DNA of 33,814 nt from Sporichthyaceae bacterium (GTDB taxonomy: Bacteria > Actinomycetota > Actinomycetes > Sporichthyales > Sporichthyaceae). Shown piece after piece: positions 7,870 through 16,014 of the stretch (position 1 is its first letter; every line of letters starts with the position of its first letter). A program made the translations under genes and the position numbers. The stretch is taken from the NCBI GenBank assembly GCA_036493475.1, contig DASXPS010000104.1:1-33814 (forward strand). Direction: 5' to 3'. The notes under the pieces were generated by a model that did no database searches, had not been told where the DNA came from, and saw nothing but the letters and a program-made list of their open reading frames with translations.

Positions 7870-9350
7870 CACGTACCCGGCTTCCAGTCGGGGGCGCACA
7901 CAAAGCCGCCATGCTGGACGAACTTGCCACCCTGCACCTGAATCGGTGAGATGCAGCGGTTGGTCATGGTGCGGTCATCGCCCAGCGGGAAGGTAACGCC
8001 GGGCAACAGCCCGCCGAGCTTCTCGCCGTGCACCGACCGCAGCAGCGCGATCATGTCCGCCGCGGTGACCGTCTGCTTGTTCAACGCGAGCGGTGCGTAC
8101 TTCTCCAGCAGCTTGCCGAACACGAACGCGCCGGCGCCCACGTCGCCCATCACCTTGCCCGGCTGGTAACGCGCCATCGCCTCGCGATAGTCCGCGAGCA
8201 GCGGGGAGGTGGAGTAGGCCGGGGTGCGGCTGGCCAGGATCAACCCGTTCAGGATCGGGCCCTGGTCCAGCGTGGCCTGGATACCGAGGTTGTAGGTGCC
8301 GGAGAACACCGGGGAGTAGTTCTGTTGTTTGGCGTTGCGGGCCACCCGGCCGACGCTGGCGCTGTCCAGCAGCAGCACCACCACGTCCGCACCGGCGTTG
8401 CGGGCCTGCAGCAACTGTGCGGTGTAGTCCGGCTGCACCAGCGAAACCTGCGCCTTGTAGACCATGCTCAAGCCCTTGTAGGGCAGGAAATGGCTGAAGC
8501 TGGTCATCTGCTGCGCGCAGGTGGCCGCCTCCTGGCAGTACAGGATCGCTGCCTTGCGGTGGTCGGTCTGCGCCAGGATCGTGTTGATGAATCCCCAGGC
8601 CTGGCCGATGTCCGCGCCGTTCAATGGGTTGAAGACCATCGACGAATGGTCCGACGAGATCGCCGCCCCGATGCTGCCGATCACCGGCACGCCCTTGGAC
8701 TTCAGGTACGGCAGCGCGCCGTCGAGCTCACCGAAGGTGTACTCGTTGAAGATGGCGACCGCGTGCTCCTGCTCCACGCACTTCTGCGCGATGGACTGCG
8801 CGTTGGCCGCGGCGCCGCCATCGTCGGCGATGATCATCTTTACCGGGTGACCGGCCAGGCCGCCCTTGGAGTTGATCCAGGACGCCCACGCCGCGTTCGC
8901 CACCGGCGCCGGGCCGGAGACCGCGCCCAGCACGCCGGAGGCGTTGCCGAACGAGCAGAGCGTGATCGGGTCGCGCGGGCCGGTGGGCAACGGCAGGTCC
9001 GCCTTGGCCTTCGGCGCGGCGGCAGCAGCGACCGGCTGGGCCGCGGACTTCGCGGTCTTCGCCGTGCCTGCCGCGGGTGCGACCGGCGCGGTCACCGCGG
9101 CGGGTGCGTTGGCCGCAGCGGCGGGCGCCGCCGCGCCGGCGGCCGGTGCATCAGCCGTGGGGCCGGCGTCGATCGCGGTGCCGCCCGGCTGTGCCGCTAC
9201 CGGTTGGCTGAACGCGGCCTGGCCCACGGCCAATTCGTTGTCGCTCAGGGCGCTGCCGCAGCCGGCCAGCATCAGCGAGCCGACCACCGCCACGGCCGCC
9301 GCGACGGCGGCCCGCCCGCTTCTATGTGAACTGTGTCGGTGCAAACGCAT
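7869..9350 (-). CDS. Liv-type substrate-binding lipoprotein (module 1)
   Basis: 493 residues. The signal peptide ends in the lipobox LAGC, so the protein should be lipid-anchored on the outer face of the membrane. An Ala/Pro-rich low-complexity linker of roughly 100 residues (for example APAAGAAAPAAAANAPAAV) precedes a periplasmic-binding fold of the LivJ/LivK type: ITLCSFGNASG, WINSKGGLAGHPVKMIIADD and QPDYTAQLLQARNAGADVVV. It would capture the ligand and deliver it to a LivHM permease. The ATG at 9350 is preferred because GAGGAG lies five bases upstream; a GTG at 9368 overlapping the previous stop is the alternative. Two paralogs occur at 12544-14049 and 31763-33280. Confidence 0.88.
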   Translation of the reverse strand: MRLHRHSSHRSGRAAVAAAVAVVGSLMLAGCGSALSDNELAVGQAAFSQPVAAQPGGTAIDAGPTADAPAAGAAAPAAAANAPAAVTAPVAPAAGTAKTAKSAAQPVAAAAAPKAKADLPLPTGPRDPITLCSFGNASGVLGAVSGPAPVANAAWASWINSKGGLAGHPVKMIIADDGGAAANAQSIAQKCVEQEHAVAIFNEYTFGELDGALPYLKSKGVPVIGSIGAAISSDHSSMVFNPLNGADIGQAWGFINTILAQTDHRKAAILYCQEAATCAQQMTSFSHFLPYKGLSMVYKAQVSLVQPDYTAQLLQARNAGADVVVLLLDSASVGRVARNAKQQNYSPVFSGTYNLGIQATLDQGPILNGLILASRTPAYSTSPLLADYREAMARYQPGKVMGDVGAGAFVFGKLLEKYAPLALNKQTVTAADMIALLRSVHGEKLGGLLPGVTFPLGDDRTMTNRCISPIQVQGGKFVQHGGFVCAPDWKPGT

Positions 9351-9364
9351 GTCCACTCCTCGAC

Positions 9365-10480
9365 TCACCGGTTCCCGATGAACGACTGTGCGGTGCCGGT
9401 CGGCGCGTCGGCGCCGATGAACTTGGCGAGCAGCTGGCTGGCCGGGTTGCTGAACTTCATCGGCGCGTCCGGCGGCAGCAGCCCGATGGAGATCATCATG
9501 TTGCCCGCGCGGTGCATGAGGATGGACAGCTTCAGCGCACCGAACGCCTCATAGAAGTCGGCATGCTTGACCTGATGTCCGGTCAGCTCGGTGTAACGAG
9601 CGATGATCGCGTCCCGGTCCGGGAAACCCTCGGGCAGCGGTAGGCCGATGCCCTCGGTGTGGTGGCGCTGCAGCAGCAGCCACCAACCCAGGTCTTGCTC
9701 CGGCGAACCGAGGGTGACCATCTCCCAGTCCAGGATCCCGGCGACACCGAGCTCGTCGCTGATCAGCAAGTTGCCCAGCCGGGCGTCGCCCCAGTTGAGC
9801 ACGGTCGGCTCGGCACCGGGCTTGTTGGCCTCGATCCAGGCGAAGCCGGCCTCGATGGTCGGGTTCACCTCGCCCTCGGCGGCCCAGGCGTAGGTGTTGC
9901 GCCAGTCCGCGATGGACTGCTCCAACGGGGTGGCGCCCAACTCGGGGTGGTCCAGGAAGTCCAGGCCCAGCGCCTTGTAGTCCGCCGCGTGCACCTTGGT
10001 CAACGCGATCAGCGCGTTGTCGCACATGGTTGCCCGTTGCTCGGGGGTCAGCTCGTCGAGCACCCACCCGGTGGCGGTGAACGGCGGGTCGTCCGGGGCG
10101 ATGCGCCCACTGAGGCGTTCCATCACCAGGAAGTGCGAGCCGAGCACGGAGGTGTCGGTCTCCACCCACGGGGTGGCCGGCACCGGGGCGTCAGTGTGCT
10201 GCGAGAGCGCGTGCAGCACGCGCTGCTCGGTGACCAGGTCGTAGCGCGGGAACACGCCCGGGCCGGTCGGCGCGACCCGGGCCACATACTGCGCGCTGTG
10301 CGGGCCGGACTCGTCGGTCCACGAGGCGTTGAACATCAGCGTCTCGTTGGACATCCCGCTTGCCTGCGGGATCGTCACGTCGGTGACCTGCACGTCGCGT
10401 GCGCCGGGCAGCTTGCCGATCAACCAGTCGCGCAGTTGGATCGCGGACTTCTCCGGGTCGCGGGTGTTGGCCAGTGCCAT
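9365..10480 (-). CDS. APH-family phosphotransferase (ACAD10/11-like)
   Basis: 371-residue soluble protein of the aminoglycoside-phosphotransferase/choline-kinase fold, the branch found in catabolic operons and fused to acyl-CoA dehydrogenases in eukaryotic ACAD10/11. The catalytic loop is NWGDARLGNLL (about 229-239), with Asp232 and Asn237 and Trp in place of the His of the common HGD form. The metal-binding DWE lies at 251-253. Eukaryotic ACAD11 works on hydroxylated fatty-acyl chains, so phosphorylation of a hydroxyl on the imported substrate is plausible but inferred. The ATG at 10480 is chosen for the GAGGAG six bases upstream. Drug resistance is unlikely given the context. Confidence 0.85.
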   Translation of the reverse strand: MALANTRDPEKSAIQLRDWLIGKLPGARDVQVTDVTIPQASGMSNETLMFNASWTDESGPHSAQYVARVAPTGPGVFPRYDLVTEQRVLHALSQHTDAPVPATPWVETDTSVLGSHFLVMERLSGRIAPDDPPFTATGWVLDELTPEQRATMCDNALIALTKVHAADYKALGLDFLDHPELGATPLEQSIADWRNTYAWAAEGEVNPTIEAGFAWIEANKPGAEPTVLNWGDARLGNLLISDELGVAGILDWEMVTLGSPEQDLGWWLLLQRHHTEGIGLPLPEGFPDRDAIIARYTELTGHQVKHADFYEAFGALKLSILMHRAGNMMISIGLLPPDAPMKFSNPASQLLAKFIGADAPTGTAQSFIGNR

Positions 10481-10490
10481 AGCGGGCTCC

Positions 10491-11528
10491 TCAGCTGCTC
10501 TTGTTGCGCGCCTTGAGGGCACGCTGGTAACGGTCGAACCAGATCTCCTGGTAAGTGGCGTGAGTAACCCGCCCGTGCGCGTCCGTCCAACGGAACACGC
10601 TGTCGTGGAAGGCCACGTTGGGCCAGGCCGGAATCACCGCGGTGGCGATGGCCTCGCCGGTGAACCGGTGGATGGCCCCGGTGGAGTCCTCCGCCTCGAT
10701 CTCCTGGCGCAGGGTGGCGAAGGTGATCGGCTGCTGCTCCAGCACATTGCGCCTGACCCGGACGATGTCCAGGGTCTTGTCGCCCTGTTGCAGCCAGGCG
10801 AAGTGATGCGTCGGCTTGTCGGCCGGCATGTCGAAGATGCCCGCCCAGGTCGGCTCGGTGTCCGCAGCCTCGAAGGAGATCTGATTGAAAATCAGGTCCT
10901 CACCGAAGTACATCGGGGACCAGCCCACCGGCGGCACCGGCACTCCCCCGCGGTTCTCCTTGCGCACCTGGCGCCAGGAGCGGTCGCGCGGGGCGTAGCA
11001 GTCCACGTCGAACTGCTCGCCGTTCAACGTCACCGTGCCGACCGCGTGCATGAACTGCTCGGTCCCGCCGGGGGAGCGACCGGGATCGTCGTGATGGTCT
11101 TCTTCGCCGGGCATGATGTGCCCGCGGGCGAGCAGCGGAGTGACCGCGGCCTGGACGATGTCGAACGAGGTGTCACCGTCGGAGTAGGTCAGTCGCGCGG
11201 TGCGGCCGGGTTCGATGAACTCGATGCTCAGCCCGTTCGCGGTGGTGATGCGGTTTCCCTCCACCGTCGGCCACGGCATGGTGATCTGGTAGTCGAGGTG
11301 CTCGATGTCGGTCGGGGTGTAATTCTCGGTACCCCGGAAGATCGCCACCCCGCCCTGGCACAGCGGGAAAGCGGGTTGGTAACGGATGTAGATGAAAGCG
11401 CCGATCCGCGCCTCGGGCACGGAGAACCCGAAATAGTGCGTGTGAATGGTGTGCGGGTCCCACGTCTCGCCGGGCCCCGGCAGGGGCAGCACGAGGTCGG
11501 AGGACGCCGGGTGCGTACCGAGGCTCAT
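10491..11528 (-). CDS. Lipocalin-like DUF7065/AttH-type protein
   Basis: 345 residues with no signal peptide. The motif CYAPRDRSWRQVR near residue 185 matches the RDxSWG/RxxR motif of the hydroxyneurosporene-hydratase/AttH-like double lipocalin fold and its DUF7064/7065 relatives. That fold binds hydrophobic ligands such as steroids or isoprenoids; catalysis has been shown for only a few members. A second protein with the same motif is encoded at 20508-21452, also directly after a multi-helix membrane protein. The start at 11528 is in ATGA overlap with the mini-ORF cassette; upstream in-frame sequence belongs to the cassette. The family assignment rests on one motif and general composition. 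Confidence 0.65.
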   Translation of the reverse strand: MSLGTHPASSDLVLPLPGPGETWDPHTIHTHYFGFSVPEARIGAFIYIRYQPAFPLCQGGVAIFRGTENYTPTDIEHLDYQITMPWPTVEGNRITTANGLSIEFIEPGRTARLTYSDGDTSFDIVQAAVTPLLARGHIMPGEEDHHDDPGRSPGGTEQFMHAVGTVTLNGEQFDVDCYAPRDRSWRQVRKENRGGVPVPPVGWSPMYFGEDLIFNQISFEAADTEPTWAGIFDMPADKPTHHFAWLQQGDKTLDIVRVRRNVLEQQPITFATLRQEIEAEDSTGAIHRFTGEAIATAVIPAWPNVAFHDSVFRWTDAHGRVTHATYQEIWFDRYQRALKARNKSS

Positions 11529-11605
11529 CGACCCACCTCGTTCCTCGGTGCGCCGATGAGGCACGTCGGCACTGTGCTCATTGATGAGCTCGCAAGCTTG
11601 CTCAT
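11525..11605 (-). repeat. MIRU-like cassette, full copy 2
   Basis: An 81-base copy between the 7-TM gene and the DUF7065-type gene, with ATGA overlaps at both ends. The mini-ORF is again 26 codons (MSKLASSSMSTV start). The terminal hairpin keeps the GAGGAACGA loop; relative to copy 1 two stem pairs have changed on both sides (U-A to C-G and C-G to A-U), with one G/G mismatch. Confidence 0.85.
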
Positions 11606-12525
11606 CGCAGCGCCCCCACGATTGGCGCCGGCGCGGGAGCCGTCGGCGTCGAGATCGGCATGTCCGCGGCGGCGTCAGCCTTGGCAGAGGGCATGACCAG
11701 CGCCTTGATCTGATCGAAGACGTTGCCCTCGTGGCCGCTTTCCGGTTGGGCGACGGCCAACGAGATGAACCACACCGCGTACAAACAGAGCCCGAGGGTG
11801 ACGCCGCACGCGGCATAGGTGGCGAACCACGACACGTCATGCTGGTTGAGCGTGAGCCACATCGGCCATGCGGTGGCGCCGTTGGCCAGGCCGTCGGCCA
11901 TCGGGATCAACGGGATCACGCCGAGCAGGGCCAGCGGGGTACTCACCTGCTTGCGCAGGAAGTAGATCAACGCACCGGCGACCATCGGCATCACCGGGTT
12001 GACGAAGCCCCACCATATGGGGAAGCCCCACGGGTTCAACGGCTGCTTGCCGTAGTACAGGTAGGTGTGCATGAGGATGCCCGGCGACTCCAGCGCCAGG
12101 TCGACGATGCAGTCCAACGCCCACAATTGGAACAGCATTTTGCGGGTGATGCCGTTCTGGAAGAGCCGGCTGGCGAAGTAGCCCAGGCCGCCGACGTACC
12201 ACGGGTACACGAAGCAGATGTAGAGCGGCATCGTGCGGTCCAGCACGGTGAAGGTACCGAGCGCGTTGTTCTCCTTGAGGTACACCTGGCCGAGCACGTC
12301 GACGACGGGCTCCATGCCGGCCGCGAACGCACCGCCGATCAGGCAGTACAGCAGGACCGGGTCCTTGTGCTTGCGGATGCGTTGCAGGGAGTAGGCGAAC
12401 ATCCCCAGCAACGGCAGGAAGATGAAGATGTTGAAGATCGTCTCGGGCGTCTTCGGCATCCGGTCCTGGGTCGGAGGCTGCGGGATCGTCGGGACGTCCC
12501 CGGCGAGCTGCAGAAGCAGGTGCAT
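11602..12525 (-). CDS. Seven-helix membrane protein of unknown function
   Basis: 307 residues with about seven hydrophobic segments (such as TIFNIFIFLPLLGMFAYSL, LLYCLIGGAFAAGMEPVVDV and FATYAACGVTLGLCLYAVWF) and aromatic loops rich in Trp, Pro and Tyr. The C-terminal tail is Pro/Ala-rich and probably disordered. I recognise no transporter motif. It is placed between a binding lipoprotein and a lipocalin-like protein. A different membrane gene occupies the same position before the other lipocalin-like gene (19773-20492), so a partnership between such pairs is plausible. GCGAGGGAG lies six bases before the ATG at 12525. Confidence 0.75.
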   Translation of the reverse strand: MHLLLQLAGDVPTIPQPPTQDRMPKTPETIFNIFIFLPLLGMFAYSLQRIRKHKDPVLLYCLIGGAFAAGMEPVVDVLGQVYLKENNALGTFTVLDRTMPLYICFVYPWYVGGLGYFASRLFQNGITRKMLFQLWALDCIVDLALESPGILMHTYLYYGKQPLNPWGFPIWWGFVNPVMPMVAGALIYFLRKQVSTPLALLGVIPLIPMADGLANGATAWPMWLTLNQHDVSWFATYAACGVTLGLCLYAVWFISLAVAQPESGHEGNVFDQIKALVMPSAKADAAADMPISTPTAPAPAPIVGALR

Positions 12526-12543
12526 GATTCTCCCTCGCGTCTA

Positions 12544-14049
12544 TCAGATGCAGTTGAACTTGGTGCCCTGGGGCGCGAAGAAGCCGCGCTTGTCAAAGGC
12601 CATGGGGGCGTAGCAGAAGTTCTCCGGCGCATGCGCTTCGCCGAAGGTGTACGTGGTCGGCGGGATCAGCCCACCGAGGGTTTCGGACTTCACCAGGCCG
12701 AGGCCCTTGTAGATCAGCGCCCGGGTCAGCGGCGCGGTGCGCGCCGAGGGACCGAGCAGGTCCACCACGCGCTCAAGCATGGTCGCGCAGGACCAGGCCA
12801 GCGCGCTGGACGCCTCGATGCGCACGGTGGGGGCGTAGCGGGCCATCGCGGTGCGGAACAACTTCTCGCCGAGAATGTCCGCGCCCTGGGAGAACGGGAA
12901 CACCGGCGCGGCCATGGACAGCGTGGCGTTCTGCAGGTTGGTGTCCGATGGGTCGAAGCCGGCCTGGCTGGCGGTGATGGCGATGGGCACGGCCAGCCCG
13001 ACGGTGGCGCAGGACCGGGCGGTGCGGGAGACGCCACCGGCGTCACCGGCGAAGATCAGCGCCTGCACGCCCGCGGTCTTCGCGGCCTGACAGGCGGAGG
13101 TGAAGTCGTTCTGGGTCAGCGAGATCTGCGTCTCGTACGCGATGTCCATGCCGAACTTCTTGGCGTAGCCATCTTTGTCCAGGGTGTCGCGGAACGCCGT
13201 GCACGCGGTGGACTCGACGCAGTAGAAGATGCCGAGCTTCTTCACACCCTGCTTCGCCAACGCTTGCACGGAGCCGGCGAACTGCGCGCGCTCGTTTCCG
13301 CCCACCGGGAACAAGTCCGGGGACAGGCGCCAGTCCGGGGTGACCTGGTCGCCGCCGATGGCGGCGATGTGCATGCTCTCCACGCCCTTGCGGAAGCCCT
13401 GCACGTCCAGCGGGGCGTAGTTGGCGACCAGGGCAACGGCGTTGCGCTGCTGCACCATCTCCTTGACCGCGGCCTCACTGCGCGCCGGGTCGGAGGCGGT
13501 GTCCTTCTGGAACAGGGTGACCGGGTGGCAGCCGATACCGCCGCGCAGGTTCACGTCGCGCACCCACACCGGCAGCACATTGAGCGCGCCCTGGTTGTTC
13601 GCACCGACCAGGCCGGAGAAAGCGCCGACCTGACCGATGACCACCGGCGGGCCCTGGGTGGTGCAGCCGACGGCGACCGCGGGCGCCGGCTTCCCCGCGG
13701 TGGCGCCCGCCTTTGCCTGCCGCGCCTTCGGCCCGACGACCGGCGTGGTCGTCGCGGCGGCGGGTGCAGCAACCGCGGCGGGGGCCGAGTCATCGCTTCT
13801 TGTTCCGGCGTTTTGGGCTATCGGAGCCCCGGGATAGCCCGAAACGCCGGACGAAGATGTGGTGGTGGTGGTGGTGGGAGTTTCGGCGGCCGCGTGCTCC
13901 AGGGCGGCGACGCGACCGTTCAGGTCGCCGCCCTCGGCGGCGACGATCTGCGCGGAGTCCACCCGCGAGCCGCCGCAGGCGGGCAGCAGGAAGCCGGCCA
14001 CGACGAGCACCACGCCGACGCGCAGCGCCCGGCTGCGACGGTGGAACAT
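12544..14049 (-). CDS. Liv-type substrate-binding lipoprotein (module 2)
   Basis: 501 residues. MFHRRSRALRVGVVLVVAG leads to the lipobox LPAC, then a short charged stretch (SAQIVAAEGGDLNGRVAALE), a Thr run and an Ala/Thr/Pro linker. The LivJ/LivK-like domain follows (QVGAFSGLVGANNQGALNVL, RGGIGCHPVTLFQKD, LTQNDFTSACQAAKTAGVQA). The ATG at 14049 follows AAGGAG by six bases. An in-frame ATG at 14064 overlaps the permease stop as ATGA and is a good alternative adding five residues. The linker-coding part contains a 19-bp inverted repeat and a GGT/ACC run, listed separately. It probably serves the LivHM fusion encoded just upstream. Confidence 0.87.
   Translation of the reverse strand: MFHRRSRALRVGVVLVVAGFLLPACGGSRVDSAQIVAAEGGDLNGRVAALEHAAAETPTTTTTTSSSGVSGYPGAPIAQNAGTRSDDSAPAAVAAPAAATTTPVVGPKARQAKAGATAGKPAPAVAVGCTTQGPPVVIGQVGAFSGLVGANNQGALNVLPVWVRDVNLRGGIGCHPVTLFQKDTASDPARSEAAVKEMVQQRNAVALVANYAPLDVQGFRKGVESMHIAAIGGDQVTPDWRLSPDLFPVGGNERAQFAGSVQALAKQGVKKLGIFYCVESTACTAFRDTLDKDGYAKKFGMDIAYETQISLTQNDFTSACQAAKTAGVQALIFAGDAGGVSRTARSCATVGLAVPIAITASQAGFDPSDTNLQNATLSMAAPVFPFSQGADILGEKLFRTAMARYAPTVRIEASSALAWSCATMLERVVDLLGPSARTAPLTRALIYKGLGLVKSETLGGLIPPTTYTFGEAHAPENFCYAPMAFDKRGFFAPQGTKFNCI
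13804..13851. repeat. Long inverted repeat inside the binding-protein linker
   Basis: Arms at 13804-13822 and 13833-13851 are complementary over 19 bases with one T/G exception, around a 10-base loop. The repeat lies wholly within coding sequence (residues about 67-82, including SGYPGAPIAQNAG) in a region expected to be disordered. It would form a strong hairpin in mRNA and might be a small palindromic insertion in the linker. Confidence 0.8.
13858..13877. repeat. GGT trinucleotide run encoding poly-Thr
   Basis: Five perfect GGT units (13861-13875) plus a flanking TGT encode six consecutive Thr residues (ACC/ACA) in the lipoprotein linker. Such tracts can change length by slippage; in-frame changes would only alter linker length. 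Confidence 0.75.
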
Positions 14050-14060
14050 CTGACGCTCCT

Positions 14061-15968
14061 TCATGACAGCGCCTCCCGGGTCGTGAACGACGGCGCCGCC
14101 AACCGGGCGCCGGCCGGACCGCTGCGGCCCAGGCGGTGCGCGGAGGAGCGCACACCGCGGGCGAGCAGGGCCGAGCCCCGGGTCGGCAGGTCGACCGCGG
14201 ACAACACCGCGGCGACGCCGAAGGCCAATTGGAACCACAGCGCGGTGCGTGCCCCGTCGAAGTAGACGAGCGGGATCACACTGATCACCGGAGCGACCAC
14301 CGCGGCGGACAAGGTGCCGGGACCGGCCAGCGACAGCACGGCCAGGATCACCATCGAGTTCACGTAGTTGTAGGAGTCGGCGGACACCGAGGAGAACACG
14401 CACGCACCGAGCGCCCCGGACAGCGCGGCCAACGCGGCGCTGACGCAGAACACCAGGGTGCGGGTGATGTTGACGCCGGCCCCCAGGGTGGACAACGCGA
14501 CCGGGGAGTCCGCCAGGCCGCGCAGCAACCGACCCAGCCGGGATCCCTCGAGCACGCCCACCCCGATCAGCGCCAGCACACACACGGCCAGCACCAGGTA
14601 GTAGTACTGCGTGTCGCCGTCCAGCGCGGCCGGGCGGCGGGTGGTGTGCCCGCGGGTGCCGAAGAAGAAGCTCTTGCCGTACATGTACTGGGCGAGCAGG
14701 ATGCCGAAACCCAGCGTGGCCAGGCCCAGGTACAGCCCGGACAGCCGGATCGCCGGGATGGCCACCACCGCGCCCACCGGTACCGCGATCAGCGCGGCGA
14801 CCAGCACGGCCACGCCCCAGGGCAGCCCGTGGTCCAACAACCGGCCCACCGCGGCGCCGCCGATGGCCGCGAAACCCACCTGGCACAGGGAAATCTGCCC
14901 GGAGACGCGGACCAACAGCACCAGGGAGAGGAACAGCAGCACCTGGGTGCCGGCCACCGTGTAGGAAGTGCCGTGCACGCCCCAATAGGACGGTGCGGCG
15001 AACGCCGCGACGGCCAGCACGGCCCAGCCGATCAACTGCGTCTTGGGGTTGGGCCGGTGGCCGCGCGGCTTCGGGCGCACCTTGCCACCGAGTTCGGCGA
15101 GTTTGTGCCGCGGCAGCACGATCAGCACCACGAACAGCACCAAGAACGGGGTGTTCACATCCAGGCCGTGCATCCAGGAGTGGTGCACCGCGGACTTGGA
15201 CAGCAGCGCCTGCAGCACGCCGACCGCGAGGCCACCGGCGTAGGCCAGCGGCAGGCTGGTGAACGCGCCGATGGCGGCGGCGCCGAAGGCCTGCACCACC
15301 AGCAGGGACAGCAGGGTGACGTCGAGTTGCTGCTGCGCGCTGGCCAGCAGGATGCCGGACACCGCGGCGAACGAGCAGCCGATCAGCCAGGAGAACCGAC
15401 GCACCCGGGCCGGCGCGACCCCGGTGAGGGAGAGCAGCGCAGGGTCGTCCACCACGCCGCGCATGCCGCGCCCGAGCCGGGACCGGGAGAAGAACAGGTA
15501 CAGCGCGACCGCGGAGCTCAATCCGAACACGACCACCACCACGTTCTCCGTGGTGACGTGCACGCCGGAAACAGTGAACGCGGTGTGCGGGGTGAGCAAC
15601 GGTTCGAAGGTACGCGCGGACGGGCCGTAGAGCAGTGCGGCGAGCGCCGGGATGGCGACGACCAATCCGACGGTGGCCACCAGCTTTGCCCCGGTCGGTG
15701 CGCCGGCCAGGCAGCGGGCCAGTTGCTCCATGATCAATCCGGCCACCACACCGAAGCCGAGCACGGCGACCGCCGCGGCCAGCGGCCAGACCAGACCGTG
15801 TTCCTGACGCAGCTGGTGGAACACCACCGCGGCCGCGGCTGCCACCGCACCGTGCCCGACGTTGAGCACACCGGAGGTCTTGTAGGTGAGCACGAGGCCC
15901 ATCGCCGCGATGCCATACACCGACCCGACGACGACGCCGATGACCAGGAACGGAACGTACGCGCTCAC
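14061..15968 (-). CDS. Fused LivH-LivM ABC permease (module 2)
   Basis: 635-residue paralog of the permease at 3780-5726. The LivH half opens VPFLVIGVVVGSVYGIAAMG and has LTYKTSGVLNVGHGAVA. The LivM half contains LVRVSGQISLCQVGFAAIGG and LGLATLGFGILLAQYMYG. The GTG start at 15968 overlaps the preceding stop as GTGA inside the short repeat copy (15963-16014), where it sits in the hairpin stem. The stop overlaps an upstream in-frame ATG of the binding-protein gene. It has its own LivF (18169-18867) but no LivG in its module, so it may share the ATPase encoded at 2229. Confidence 0.92.
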   Translation of the reverse strand: MSAYVPFLVIGVVVGSVYGIAAMGLVLTYKTSGVLNVGHGAVAAAAAVVFHQLRQEHGLVWPLAAAVAVLGFGVVAGLIMEQLARCLAGAPTGAKLVATVGLVVAIPALAALLYGPSARTFEPLLTPHTAFTVSGVHVTTENVVVVVFGLSSAVALYLFFSRSRLGRGMRGVVDDPALLSLTGVAPARVRRFSWLIGCSFAAVSGILLASAQQQLDVTLLSLLVVQAFGAAAIGAFTSLPLAYAGGLAVGVLQALLSKSAVHHSWMHGLDVNTPFLVLFVVLIVLPRHKLAELGGKVRPKPRGHRPNPKTQLIGWAVLAVAAFAAPSYWGVHGTSYTVAGTQVLLFLSLVLLVRVSGQISLCQVGFAAIGGAAVGRLLDHGLPWGVAVLVAALIAVPVGAVVAIPAIRLSGLYLGLATLGFGILLAQYMYGKSFFFGTRGHTTRRPAALDGDTQYYYLVLAVCVLALIGVGVLEGSRLGRLLRGLADSPVALSTLGAGVNITRTLVFCVSAALAALSGALGACVFSSVSADSYNYVNSMVILAVLSLAGPGTLSAAVVAPVISVIPLVYFDGARTALWFQLAFGVAAVLSAVDLPTRGSALLARGVRSSAHRLGRSGPAGARLAAPSFTTREALS

Positions 15969-16014
15969 CGCTCGTCCCTCGCGGTGGTGTTGATTGAGAG
16001 CTCGCTGCGCTCAC
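15963..16014 (-). repeat. MIRU-like element, short copy 5
   Basis: A 52-base shortened relative of the 81-base cassette. On the minus strand it starts GTGAGCGCAGCGAGCTC, keeps the AATCAACA stretch, lacks the middle and ends with CACCGC-GAGGGACGA-GCGGTG. This is a perfect 6-bp hairpin (15966-15986) with the same 9-base loop as copy 4. Both ends read GTGAGC instead of ATGAGC. The upstream gene reads through it, so the element encodes its last residues, and its hairpin contains the GTG start of the LivHM fusion. Confidence 0.65.

Noticed and set aside
9365-10480. Antibiotic-resistance aminoglycoside kinase
   Set aside because: The APH fold is present, but the WGDARLGN loop and the catabolic/transport context match ACAD10/11-like phosphotransferases rather than resistance enzymes.
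11581-14265. An 894-codon plus-strand frame antisense to the transporter operon, and a similar one at 4350-6461
   Set aside because: The translations are rich in Arg, His, Gln and Gly, as expected for antisense frames of GC-rich genes. There are no domains, and the opposite strand holds recognisable proteins.
12544-16014. A 1156-codon open frame on the minus strand
   Set aside because: It runs out of frame through the LivHM fusion and then joins the true binding-protein frame. The upstream part is a GC-rich shadow with Arg/Gly-rich translation; two well-supported genes with an ATGA overlap explain the region.
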